In this document: piece by piece, positions 1 to 5,471 of the stretch
Numbering within the stretch: position 1 is the stretch's first letter
How the letters are laid out: each line of letters opens with the position of its first letter
Assembly (NCBI GenBank): GCA_964484145.1
Contig: CAZAED010000047.1
Coordinates: forward strand, 1 to 5,603
Direction of reading: 5' to 3'
Source: JAEUSF01 sp964484145
Lineage (GTDB): Bacteria; Patescibacteriota; Doudnabacteria; UBA920
DNA length: 5,603 nt
Made by a program: the position numbers and the translations under genes
The notes under the pieces: generated by a model
The model's input: the letters and a program-made list of their open reading frames with translations, nothing else
Told to the model about the DNA's origin: nothing
The model's database searches: none

Positions 1-23
1 ACGATATTTCCTCTTTCTGCCAT
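1..23 (-). CDS. 5' end of a divergent gene, product unknown (partial)
   Basis: An ATG at 21-23 on the minus strand opens a frame running off the window edge. The visible product starts MAERGNI, too short to identify. The start is supported mainly by context: a good sigma-70-like promoter (-35 at 59-64, -10 at 36-41) ends 12 nt before this ATG, which would give a leader of only about 5 or 6 nt. No Shine-Dalgarno is visible. The bases just before the ATG (CCTTT) match those before cysS, another apparently leaderless start. A competing minus-strand frame from an ATG near position 52 is also open to the edge but would start upstream of the proposed -10 box. Plus-strand reading of the same bases is possible but less well supported. 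Confidence 0.4.
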
Positions 24-35
24 AAAGGTACGGAA

Positions 36-64
36 ATCATATCTAAAATCATCTAAAATGTCAA
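36..64 (-). promoter_or_regulatory. Promoter for the divergent left-edge gene
   Basis: On the minus strand TTGACA (59-64) is followed by a 17-bp spacer and TATGAT (36-41), a near-consensus housekeeping sigma promoter. The predicted start falls about 5 or 6 nt before the ATG at 21-23. Its -35 box is 10 bp from the -35 box of the rplU promoter, so the two face away from each other. Confidence 0.6.
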
Positions 65-74
65 AAAACGCTTG

Positions 75-103
75 TTGACGAAAAACAACAAATCTGATAG
101 AAT
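75..103 (+). promoter_or_regulatory. rplU promoter
   Basis: TTGACG (75-80), a 17-bp spacer and TAGAAT (98-103) form a strong sigma-70-like promoter. TGA directly before the -10 box fits an extended -10 element. Transcription should start near 109-111, giving rplU a leader of roughly 90 nt that contains two GC-rich hairpins. Confidence 0.75.
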
Positions 104-131
104 ATTTGAGTTGTATCTGTGCTACTAACAA

Positions 132-175
132 CTCCGACGTTTCAGTCGGAGCCCCGACCTAAAAGCGTCGGGGCT
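132..175 (+). promoter_or_regulatory. Structured rplU 5' leader, tandem hairpins
   Basis: Two GC-rich hairpins lie between the rplU promoter and its ATG. Hairpin 1 pairs CTCCGAC (132-138) with GTCGGAG (145-151) across a 6-nt loop. Hairpin 2 pairs AGCCCCGAC (150-158) with GTCGGGGCT (167-175) across an 8-nt loop. The segments are cross-complementary: 145-149 can pair with 154-158 while 132-138 pairs with 167-173 (one G-U), giving an alternative fold. No U-run follows, so it is not a plain intrinsic terminator. Ribosomal protein L21 leaders that bind the protein are known in Firmicutes. Whether this one works that way is inference; it could also be a stabilising or weak attenuating structure. 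Confidence 0.5.
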
Positions 176-203
176 ATCAACTATTTACTAACGTACTAAA
201 TTT

Positions 204-506
204 ATGTTCGCAATTATTGAAACCGGCGGCAAACAATACCTTGTAAAAAAAGGTACTAAAATCCAAGTTGAAAAACTTGAAGGCGAAGCCGGATCTACCC
301 TAAAATTCGATAAAGTTTTATTTACTTCCACGGGGAGCGATATTTCCTTAGGCAAACCTTTCTTAACTTCTGTTGTAGAAGGTAAAATTGTAAAGCAAGC
401 CAGAGGCGAAAAAATTCGTGTCTTTAAATACCGCGCTAAATCTAAATACCGCAGAACTCAAGGACACAGACAACACTACACAGAAGTAGAAATTACCAAA
501 ATATAA
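204..506 (+). CDS. rplU: 50S ribosomal protein bL21
   Basis: This encodes bL21, a 100-residue protein of the large ribosomal subunit that binds 23S rRNA; the E. coli protein has 103 residues. The N-terminus (FAIIETGGKQYLV) is the family hallmark, forming the start of the beta-barrel. The C-terminal signature (VFKYRAKSKYRRTQGHRQ, residues 73-90) is the basic rRNA-binding loop, followed by YTEVEI. The ATG at 204 gives the expected N-terminus; no Shine-Dalgarno precedes it (bases before it read TAAATTT). It has its own promoter and structured leader and ends at an intrinsic terminator. In most bacteria rplU is followed by rpmA (bL27), often with obg; here it is monocistronic and the next gene converges on it. 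The identification is secure. Confidence 0.97.
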   Translation: MFAIIETGGKQYLVKKGTKIQVEKLEGEAGSTLKFDKVLFTSTGSDISLGKPFLTSVVEGKIVKQARGEKIRVFKYRAKSKYRRTQGHRQHYTEVEITKI

Positions 507-510
507 TTTT

Positions 511-540
511 AAAACCACCCTATTTGGGTGGTTTTTTATT
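511..540 (+). terminator. rplU intrinsic terminator, possibly bidirectional
   Basis: AAAACCACCC (511-520) pairs perfectly with GGGTGGTTTT (526-535) around a 5-nt loop, followed by a T-rich tail on the plus strand. It begins 4 nt after the rplU stop. On the minus strand the stem's own T tract plus AT-rich flank could also stop transcription of the convergent gene, whose TAA stop (536-538) lies within the T tract. Confidence 0.88.
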
Positions 541-1198
541 TTTTATATAAATCAAACAAAACTATTGTGTCAGTTAACTTATCATAAAAACAGTTATTAG
601 AATTTATCTCACCTAGATCAAAACCCTTTAAATGTTTTCTGATCTCATTAAGTCTTATTTCAAATTTTTGTGACTCTTCTACTGATTTGTCAAATTGAAG
701 AGTATTTAAGTAGTTTACCATTTTTGGCAAATCCGACCATTCTGATACATAATAAGAGTAATTGTCATTACTAAAAGCAAAATGAAATTTATTAACACTA
801 ACGCCTCTAATGCCTTTTAACTTCTTTGAGGCCTCTTCTGCCGAATTGATTTCCTCATACGCTCTAACTTCTTCGGTTTCAGCGGCAACTTTTTTAACAA
901 AAAATCTTTGTCCGGCAAAACTTACGTCAAAAAACTCAGTTACCTGTCTTGTGGTACCCAAAGAATTATCAGGACCAAAGTTATGCCCTATAAGTTCTGC
1001 GCCCGCAAACCTAACACTCAGCCCACCATTTTCAGAAACTGTACCAACCTTCTTATTTCTAACCTCGCGCATCAAACTCAAAAAACGTTGAAATACTTTG
1101 GGTTCAGAAGAGACCAGTGATCTAAATTGCTCGGTGTACGCCAAACCTTTATTTCTAACCTTTTTTGCTGCTAGAGATAATTCAGAACCCTCTTGCAT
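536..1198 (-). CDS. Hypothetical protein with a degenerate kinase-like fold
   Basis: I do not recognise this 220-residue protein as a named family. Its second half is laid out like a protein-kinase or aminoglycoside-phosphotransferase fold. FFVKK (99-103) resembles the beta-3 strand lysine and an acidic helix follows (about 107-123). YYVSEW (149-154) looks like a hinge. EINSNNCFYD (197-206) resembles the catalytic loop 'D-x4-N...YD', and IVLFD (212-216) resembles the metal-binding 'ivliD' strand. In this alignment the catalytic Asp is Glu197, Asn202 is kept and Asp216 is the metal-binding residue, so it may be a pseudokinase or divergent kinase. Residues 1-95 are a basic helical segment plus a beta-rich part. 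No signal peptide or membrane segment is evident. The ATG directly follows the recR TAA and has a strong Shine-Dalgarno. The kinase relationship is inference from motif order. Confidence 0.85.
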   Translation of the reverse strand: MQEGSELSLAAKKVRNKGLAYTEQFRSLVSSEPKVFQRFLSLMREVRNKKVGTVSENGGLSVRFAGAELIGHNFGPDNSLGTTRQVTEFFDVSFAGQRFFVKKVAAETEEVRAYEEINSAEEASKKLKGIRGVSVNKFHFAFSNDNYSYYVSEWSDLPKMVNYLNTLQFDKSVEESQKFEIRLNEIRKHLKGFDLGEINSNNCFYDKLTDTIVLFDLYKK

Positions 1199-1813
1199 TT
1201 AATATTCTCTCCTCCCTTCCATAGCTCTCATTAGCGTAATATCATCGGCATATTCTAAATCGCCACCACTAGGAAGCCCTCTAGCTATGCGCGTTATTTT
1301 TATTTCCGGTGCGGATTGTTTTAAAATTCGGGAAAGGTGCATTGCTGTGGTCTCTCCTTCTAGACTAGGGTTTGTGGCAATTATTATTTCACTTACTTGC
1401 TTATTTGCTGACATGCTTATTCGCTGTATGAGAGAATCTATTTTAAGCTGCTCAGGACCAATGCCTTCAAGTGGGTTTAGCACGCCGCCCAGCACATGAA
1501 ATACGCCTTTAAACTGACCGCCTTTGTCTATAGCAAGGGCGTCAAGCGGTTCTTCTACTACACAAATAAGCGCTTGGTCGCGGTTTGGATCTGTACATAC
1601 ATCGCACGGGTCTTTTTCCACCATGTTATGGCAAATACTACAAAAAGTCACGCCGTCCTTAAGGTTTAAAATGGCAGATGATAAAAAATTAATATCTATA
1701 TTATCGCGTTTCAATAAATAAAACGCCAAACGCTGGGCAGATTTGGGGCCAATGCCGGGCAACTTACTAAACTCGTTAATTAATTTTTGAAGGCTGGAAG
1801 GTAATTTTGTCAT
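1199..1813 (-). CDS. recR: Recombination mediator protein RecR
   Basis: RecR works with RecO (and RecF) to load RecA onto single-stranded gaps covered by SSB. The 204-residue length is normal for the family. Domains in order: an N-terminal helix-hairpin-helix (LPGIGPKSAQRLAFYLL, residues 18-34); a C4 zinc finger with C58, C61, C70 and C73; a Toprim domain starting ICVVEEPLDALAID (83-96) with the conserved Glu87, then FHVLGG (105-110), IATNPSLEGETTA (145-157) and ARGLPSGGDLEYAD (177-190). The C-terminus (RAMEGRREY) is the usual 'aL.gR' ending. All key residues are present. No Shine-Dalgarno precedes the ATG; only a weak promoter candidate exists in the AT-rich upstream gap. It abuts the downstream kinase-like gene with no spacer, so the two are probably co-transcribed. 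Confidence 0.97.
   Translation of the reverse strand: MTKLPSSLQKLINEFSKLPGIGPKSAQRLAFYLLKRDNIDINFLSSAILNLKDGVTFCSICHNMVEKDPCDVCTDPNRDQALICVVEEPLDALAIDKGGQFKGVFHVLGGVLNPLEGIGPEQLKIDSLIQRISMSANKQVSEIIIATNPSLEGETTAMHLSRILKQSAPEIKITRIARGLPSGGDLEYADDITLMRAMEGRREY
1207..1216 (-). promoter_or_regulatory. Shine-Dalgarno inside the recR 3' end
   Basis: On the minus strand GGGAGGAGAG lies within the last recR codons (encoding ...GRRE), with AGGAG 10 nt upstream of the ATG at 1196-1198. This is the only clear Shine-Dalgarno in the window. It fixes the start of the hypothetical gene and, with the abutting TAA-ATG, points to translational coupling to recR. Confidence 0.75.
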
Positions 1814-1841
1814 TTATTTGTATTTCACAAACTGCAAATTT

Positions 1842-1973
1842 CTAATTTACCTAATTATTCTAATTTCTAAATAATGTCTAAAGAGTAATTCCTAATCTCT
1901 AAATTCAAGACCTAGATATTCTGACATTAGACATTGGTATTTATTTAGGTCAATTAGAATAATTAGAAATTAG
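1842..1973. repeat. Long AT-rich imperfect inverted repeat between dnaB and recR
   Basis: Most of the 167-nt gap between dnaB and recR is an imperfect inverted repeat. Matching blocks are: CTAATTT 1842-1848 with 1967-1973; CTAATTATTCTAATT 1851-1865 with 1952-1966 (15 bp, perfect); CTAAAT 1867-1872 with 1943-1948; AATGTCTAA 1873-1881 with 1927-1935. That is 37 paired bases per arm, broken by small bulges, around a loop of about 45 nt. The arms also carry short direct repeats of TAATTTCTAA type. It has no ORF and no U-tract, so it is neither a gene nor an ordinary terminator. It could be a MITE-like or other dispersed intergenic repeat; that is inference, as only one copy lies in the window. 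Confidence 0.7.
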
Positions 1974-1980
1974 GTTAATT

Positions 1981-3357
1981 CTAGGGTTGTTCTTCCTGCG
2001 GAACACTTGCCATAACCGTCTGAGGAGAAACATCAAAAGTCTTATCTAAATTCTTAAACGAAGTCTTGTCCGCGTCAAAGAATAAATCAACCTGGCCGGT
2101 GGGGCCGTTTCTATGTTTCTTTATGTGAATTTCCGCAATGTTAGGGCGGCGACTGTCTTTACCTTTATACATATCTTCACGGTAAATAAACATAACTACG
2201 TCCGCATCTTGCTCAATAGAGCCCGATTCACGCAAATCCGAAAGTTGCGGCACTTTGTCCGGACGGTTTTCTACGCCGCGCGATAACTGGGACAATGCGA
2301 GCACCGGCACATTTAGTTCGCGCGCTAAAATTTTAAGACTACGGGAAATTTCCGAAACTTCCTGCACGCGGTTTTCCTGGCTGCGTCCTTCCATAAGCTG
2401 CAAATAGTCAACCACAATTAAGCCTACATCGTGCTCAGACTGAAGACGCCTGGCCTTAGTTCTAATTTCCATAATGTTACTGCCCGCTGAGTCATCTATA
2501 TAAATAGGCGCTTCTGAAAGTACACCCATAGCTTCACCAATTTTTTCAAAGTCGTCGTCTTTTAAATGCCCGGTACGAATTTTCCAAAGGTTTACATCAC
2601 TCTGACTGGAAAGCAAGCGGTCAACAAGTTGGTCTTTGCTCATTTCCAAAGAAAAAATGCCTACGCCTTGTTTTTGGTTTACTGCCACTTGCCGCATTAT
2701 ATCTAGTGCGAGCGATGTCTTACCCATAGAAGGACGAGCAGCTAAAATAATTAAGTCAGATTTCTGAAATCCGCCAAGTAAATTGTCTAAGTCAATGTAG
2801 CCGGTAGGCACACCTCTTAATTTTCCTTTCTCGCGGTGTAGTTCGTCTATGCGTTCAAAAGTGGAATGCAAAATAGAAACTATAGGTTGGAAGTTCTGGT
2901 GCAAATGCTGCTGCGAAACGCCAAATAATTTTTGCTCAGCTGAGTCTAAAATATCTTCAATTTCACCTTCTTCTTTGTAAGCAAGGGAGGTAATTTCGGA
3001 AGCAGATTGTATAAGCCTTCTTAAACTGCCTTTTTTGCGCACAATAAGTGCGTAGTTAACAACGTGGCTGGCAGTAGGCACAGCCGCAACTAACTGGCTT
3101 AAGTAAGAAGCTCCGCCGGCTTTTTCAACTAAAGATTTTTCCGAAAGACGGTTTGTGACAGTTAAAACGTCTATTGCCATATTCTTTTCGTACAGTTCAA
3201 CACAGGCTTGGTAAATCTCACTATGCCTTGGGTCGTAAAAGTCGCCCGGAGTAAGCAAGTCGGCAATTTTAACCAAAGCCTCGCCGTCTAGCATAATACA
3301 ACCTAAAACCGACATTTCAGCTTCTAAGTTTTGAGGAGGAACAATAGAGGAATCCAT
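1981..3357 (-). CDS. dnaB: Replicative DNA helicase DnaB
   Basis: DnaB is the hexameric ATP-driven 5'-3' helicase at the replication fork, partner of primase. The 458-residue length is typical. The N-terminal helical domain (about 7-105) begins PPQNLEAEMSVLGCIM, a family signature, followed by a linker (about 106-180). The RecA-like motor has Walker A ARPSMGKT (207-214) with Lys213, the H1a glutamate in SLEMS (Glu238), Walker B LIVVDYLQL (313-321), the H3 segment LALSQLSRGVENR (353-365), SDLRESGSIEQDAD (373-386), and KHRNGPTG (414-421), which includes the arginine-finger region. No intein or frameshift interrupts it. The start is set by homology of the N-terminus; no Shine-Dalgarno precedes it, and a hairpin (3368-3381) lies in the leader. 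It sits downstream of cysS but is separated by a terminator and has its own -10 box. Confidence 0.98.
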   Translation of the reverse strand: MDSSIVPPQNLEAEMSVLGCIMLDGEALVKIADLLTPGDFYDPRHSEIYQACVELYEKNMAIDVLTVTNRLSEKSLVEKAGGASYLSQLVAAVPTASHVVNYALIVRKKGSLRRLIQSASEITSLAYKEEGEIEDILDSAEQKLFGVSQQHLHQNFQPIVSILHSTFERIDELHREKGKLRGVPTGYIDLDNLLGGFQKSDLIILAARPSMGKTSLALDIMRQVAVNQKQGVGIFSLEMSKDQLVDRLLSSQSDVNLWKIRTGHLKDDDFEKIGEAMGVLSEAPIYIDDSAGSNIMEIRTKARRLQSEHDVGLIVVDYLQLMEGRSQENRVQEVSEISRSLKILARELNVPVLALSQLSRGVENRPDKVPQLSDLRESGSIEQDADVVMFIYREDMYKGKDSRRPNIAEIHIKKHRNGPTGQVDLFFDADKTSFKNLDKTFDVSPQTVMASVPQEEQP

Positions 3358-3367
3358 AGTGTAGCGT

Positions 3368-3381
3368 GCCGATTTATCGGC
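3368..3381 (-). other. Small hairpin in the dnaB leader
   Basis: GCCGA (3368-3372) and TCGGC (3377-3381) form a 5-bp GC-rich stem around a 4-nt loop, ending 10 nt before the dnaB ATG. It has four T's on the plus strand after it, but no plus-strand gene needs a terminator here. It would be in the dnaB mRNA leader near the ribosome landing site; any regulatory role is inference. Confidence 0.4.
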
Positions 3382-3425
3382 TTTTAGGATAGATTTAATT
3401 AAATATGATATTAATTGGTTATTTC

Positions 3426-3454
3426 ATTATACCGAAAATTTCAATAATACAAAA
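3426..3454 (-). promoter_or_regulatory. Candidate dnaB promoter
   Basis: A perfect TATAAT on the minus strand (3426-3431) lies about 70 nt before the dnaB ATG and just downstream of the cysS terminator. The -35 region is poor: TTTTGT at 3449-3454 with a 17-bp spacer. Placement between a terminator and dnaB supports a real promoter, giving a leader of about 60 nt. Confidence 0.55.
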
Positions 3455-3460
3455 CCACTT

Positions 3461-3485
3461 AAAAAGCCCACATTTTGGGCTTTTT
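3461..3485 (-). terminator. cysS intrinsic terminator
   Basis: AAAAAGCCCA (3461-3470) pairs with TGGGCTTTTT (3476-3485) around a 5-nt loop. Read on the minus strand it starts 36 nt after the cysS stop and ends in five U's, so it should end cysS transcription before dnaB. The symmetric A/T tracts make it formally bidirectional. Confidence 0.88.
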
Positions 3486-3521
3486 ATGAATAACGTGGGG
3501 AATAAAAGGGGATTCTAGACT

Positions 3522-4856
3522 TTATTTCTTTTTCACTTCCTGCCCCTGGCTCGTGTCTTTAACTTCATAGCCCAAAGCAGCTATTTTAAGCCTAAGTTCG
3601 TCTGACTTTTGAAAATCTTTCATATCCCTAGCTGCCTGCCGCTCCGCAAGTAATTGCTCAACTTTTTCTGGGATAGGATCATTATTTAAAACTTCCGATG
3701 ATATACCAAATAAATCTTCAGCTTGACCTAAGCTGGCTTTTTGAGAAAAAACATTAGCAACTGCGTCTGGCACAGAAAGATCATTATTTACAGCTTCTTC
3801 TGAAGGCTTAATATTAAAATTATCATTTTTATTTTGACCTGAGCGCTCAAGCGCTGCTTTCGATGCATTTAAGGACTCAAAGGTAAAATTTTGTTGTGCT
3901 CTATAATTGGTATTAAAGAATAAAAACCGAAAATCCATTCCATTAAAACCTTTCTCAAAAATATCTTTGAGAGTATAAAAATTTCCCAAACTCTTAGACA
4001 TTTTCTTACCATCTACCAACAAATGTTCCGAGTGCAGCCAATGGTGCACAAAGTTGCCTTTGCCAACCAAAGCTTGGCTTTGGGCAATTTCGTTAGTATG
4101 GTGAGGGAATACTAAATCTACGCCGCCGGTATGGATGTCGGTCGGCTCGCCGTTAAACGCAGCGTGATTTATAACTGAACATTCAATATGCCAGCCCGGA
4201 CGGCCTTTTCCTAATTCTGGATGTTCCCAAAATATATTTCCATCGCTTTCGGCATTATGCGCCTTCCAAAGGGCAAAGTCGCTTAGGTTGTCTTTTTCGT
4301 ATTCATCTACCGCCACACGCGCGCCGACTTTTTTACCTTCTATGAATTTTTCGCCAACTAATTGGCCATAATCGCCAAAATCTTTCTGATACTTTTCAAT
4401 ACTAAAATAAGTGCTACCGTCTTCGGCTTTATAGGCGTAGCCTTTTTGTAAAAGCAACAAAATAAATTCCTGGATTTCCGGCATTTTGTCGGTCACGCGA
4501 ATGAATTCTATTTCATCTACCATAACGTTTACTTCTTTTAAATCATTTACAAAAGCCAGGCGATACTCTTCGGTAAATTTAAACAACTCTTTTACCCCGG
4601 CGTCTTTGCCAAATTTTTCAATAGTACCCTTTATGGTTTTATCGTCAATATCTGTTAAATTCATAACCCAACGCGGTTCGTACCCGTCGTATTTAAGCGT
4701 TCTATACAGCAAATCTGCAACAATAAAGCTGCGCAAATTACCTATGTGCGCATAGTTATATATAGTAGGCCCACAGGAATACATATTTAACCTTCTTCCT
4801 TCGGGCTTTTTTATTTCTTCAATTTTCCTAGTTAAAGTATTGTAAAGTTTTAGCAT
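3522..4856 (-). CDS. cysS: Cysteine--tRNA ligase (CysRS)
   Basis: CysRS charges tRNA-Cys with cysteine using ATP (class I aminoacyl-tRNA synthetase, cytoplasmic). The 444-residue protein has the HIGH-type motif HIGN (37-40, usual for CysRS), the KMSKS loop (285-289), and the substrate-binding zinc ligands Cys28 (in SCGPT), Cys226 (in WHIECS), His252 and Glu256 (in FPHHTNE). GRPGWHIECS and GGVDLVFPHH are diagnostic. The C-terminal part keeps the ERQAARDMKDFQKSDELR helix (405-422) and GYEVKDTSQG (429-438). The region between NNDLSVPDA and that helix is roughly 25 residues shorter than in E. coli CysRS, and the usual tryptophan near the end is missing, suggesting a trimmed anticodon-binding region. 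Its -10 box ends 6 nt before the ATG, so the mRNA is probably leaderless. Confidence 0.97.
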   Translation of the reverse strand: MLKLYNTLTRKIEEIKKPEGRRLNMYSCGPTIYNYAHIGNLRSFIVADLLYRTLKYDGYEPRWVMNLTDIDDKTIKGTIEKFGKDAGVKELFKFTEEYRLAFVNDLKEVNVMVDEIEFIRVTDKMPEIQEFILLLLQKGYAYKAEDGSTYFSIEKYQKDFGDYGQLVGEKFIEGKKVGARVAVDEYEKDNLSDFALWKAHNAESDGNIFWEHPELGKGRPGWHIECSVINHAAFNGEPTDIHTGGVDLVFPHHTNEIAQSQALVGKGNFVHHWLHSEHLLVDGKKMSKSLGNFYTLKDIFEKGFNGMDFRFLFFNTNYRAQQNFTFESLNASKAALERSGQNKNDNFNIKPSEEAVNNDLSVPDAVANVFSQKASLGQAEDLFGISSEVLNNDPIPEKVEQLLAERQAARDMKDFQKSDELRLKIAALGYEVKDTSQGQEVKKK

Positions 4857-4862
4857 AAAGGC

Positions 4863-4892
4863 ATATTAGCTTTAAACCGATTTCTTAGTCAA
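4863..4892 (-). promoter_or_regulatory. cysS promoter giving a leaderless transcript
   Basis: On the minus strand TTGACT (4887-4892), an 18-bp spacer and TAATAT (4863-4868) form a good sigma-70-like promoter. Only six bases (GCCTTT) separate the -10 box from the cysS ATG, so the predicted transcription start is at or next to the A of the start codon. The -35 box is 15 bp from the palindrome at 4908-4943, so a protein bound there could also affect cysS. Confidence 0.65.
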
Positions 4893-4907
4893 CTTAATTC
4901 AGAGACT

Positions 4908-4943
4908 GTTTCTCTTAGTTCACGGCCGTGAACTAAGAGAAAC
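4908..4943. repeat. Perfect 36-bp palindrome at the 3' end of the PaaX/Cas2-like gene
   Basis: The half-site GTTTCTCTTAGTTCACGG (4908-4925) is followed at once by its exact reverse complement (4926-4943), with no loop and CGGCCG at the centre. The symmetry stops exactly at both ends. It overlaps the coding end of the PaaX/Cas2-like gene: the TAG stop (4933-4935) and the last two codons plus part of a third are inside it. No U-run follows on either strand, so it is not a canonical terminator. A related 36-bp palindrome lies at 5488-5523. Confidence 0.95.
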
Positions 4944-5460
4944 TAAATTTCTTTTTTAAATCTGTATCATTATCCATTTCCTCAACCTTTAATATTCTCA
5001 CATAATTATTTAAACCGGTTTCAGCTAAATATTGTAGGGCTGCTTTATTTAAGGAGTAGGGGCTTACAAAAACACTGGCTTGCAACTTAACAAAGTTATT
5101 TCTTTTCAATAAAAAACGAAATTGATCGCGCTTGTGTCTGGAATCCTCCGGAATGTCAAAAATTAAAACTCGCCACTTGCCATCCCATTTTGCCTGCTTT
5201 TTTACATCTGCGGTTTGAAGTAATTTTTCTAGCTGGCCTTTCTCCGTAAGCTCAATAAATTTGGCGCTGTTCTGTTCTACTACCTTTAGATACCCTTGGC
5301 GCTTCATTTTCCATATCACTTGCTGATATCGCCTATATTCTAATTCCTTTTTTCTTTTCCTTTTTATAAAGTCATAGGGACTTTCCAAAGGTATTACTGG
5401 CAAATCTAAATCAAGAGCTTCAAAGATTAGACTAAAAAATGTTCCGTAACGGCGAGACAT
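4933..5460 (-). CDS. PaaX-family-like regulator with Cas2-like C-terminal domain
   Basis: This 175-residue protein has a winged-helix-like N-terminal part (about 37-80, with LEYRRYQQVIWKMKRQGYL as recognition region and KFIELTEKG as wing). A Cas2-like ferredoxin-fold domain follows, beginning WDGKWRVLIFDIPEDSRHKR (92-111) and continuing LKRNNFVKLQASVFVSPY (118-135) and YVRILKVEEMDNDTDLKKKF (153-172). This matches the PaaX C-terminal/Cas2-like proteins that are often auto-annotated as Cas2 in CPR genomes. No cas1, other cas gene or CRISPR repeat is present, so a transcription regulator is more likely than an adaptation nuclease, although the Asp in IFDIP matches the position of the Cas2 catalytic Asp. 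Length suggests it is complete; the final FS residues and stop come from a palindrome. A related palindrome precedes the start. No Shine-Dalgarno is visible. Targets are unknown. Confidence 0.85.
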   Translation of the reverse strand: MSRRYGTFFSLIFEALDLDLPVIPLESPYDFIKRKRKKELEYRRYQQVIWKMKRQGYLKVVEQNSAKFIELTEKGQLEKLLQTADVKKQAKWDGKWRVLIFDIPEDSRHKRDQFRFLLKRNNFVKLQASVFVSPYSLNKAALQYLAETGLNNYVRILKVEEMDNDTDLKKKFSFS

Positions 5461-5471
5461 ATACGAGGGTT

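Noticed and set aside
132..175. Leader hairpins as a tRNA or the terminator of an upstream plus-strand gene.
   Set aside because: There is no cloverleaf or CCA end, no U-run, and a strong promoter at 75-103 places them in the rplU leader.
810..1721. Plus-strand open frames opposite the kinase-like gene and recR (810-1091, 908-1120, 1287-1499, 1524-1721).
   Set aside because: They are antisense to well-supported genes, lack ribosome sites and show no recognisable domains.
4486..4755. Plus-strand open frame opposite the 5' part of cysS.
   Set aside because: It is antisense to conserved CysRS motifs and its Ser-rich product looks like a shadow frame.
4908..4943. Perfect palindrome as an intrinsic terminator for the PaaX/Cas2-like gene.
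   Set aside because: No U-run follows on the minus strand (AGTCTCTGAA) or the plus strand, and the centre is loopless. It may still affect the transcript, but it is not a canonical terminator.
4933..5460. Reading the PaaX/Cas2-like gene as a CRISPR adaptation gene (cas2).
   Set aside because: There is an N-terminal winged-helix-like part that Cas2 lacks, no cas1 or other cas gene, and no repeat-spacer array. The two flanking palindromes are not regularly spaced repeats.
204..5460. Recoded TGA (Gly), as in some CPR lineages.
   Set aside because: All visible stops are TAA or TAG, but no in-frame TGA interrupts any gene, and glycines in conserved motifs use GGN. The absence of TGA stops in so few genes is weak evidence.
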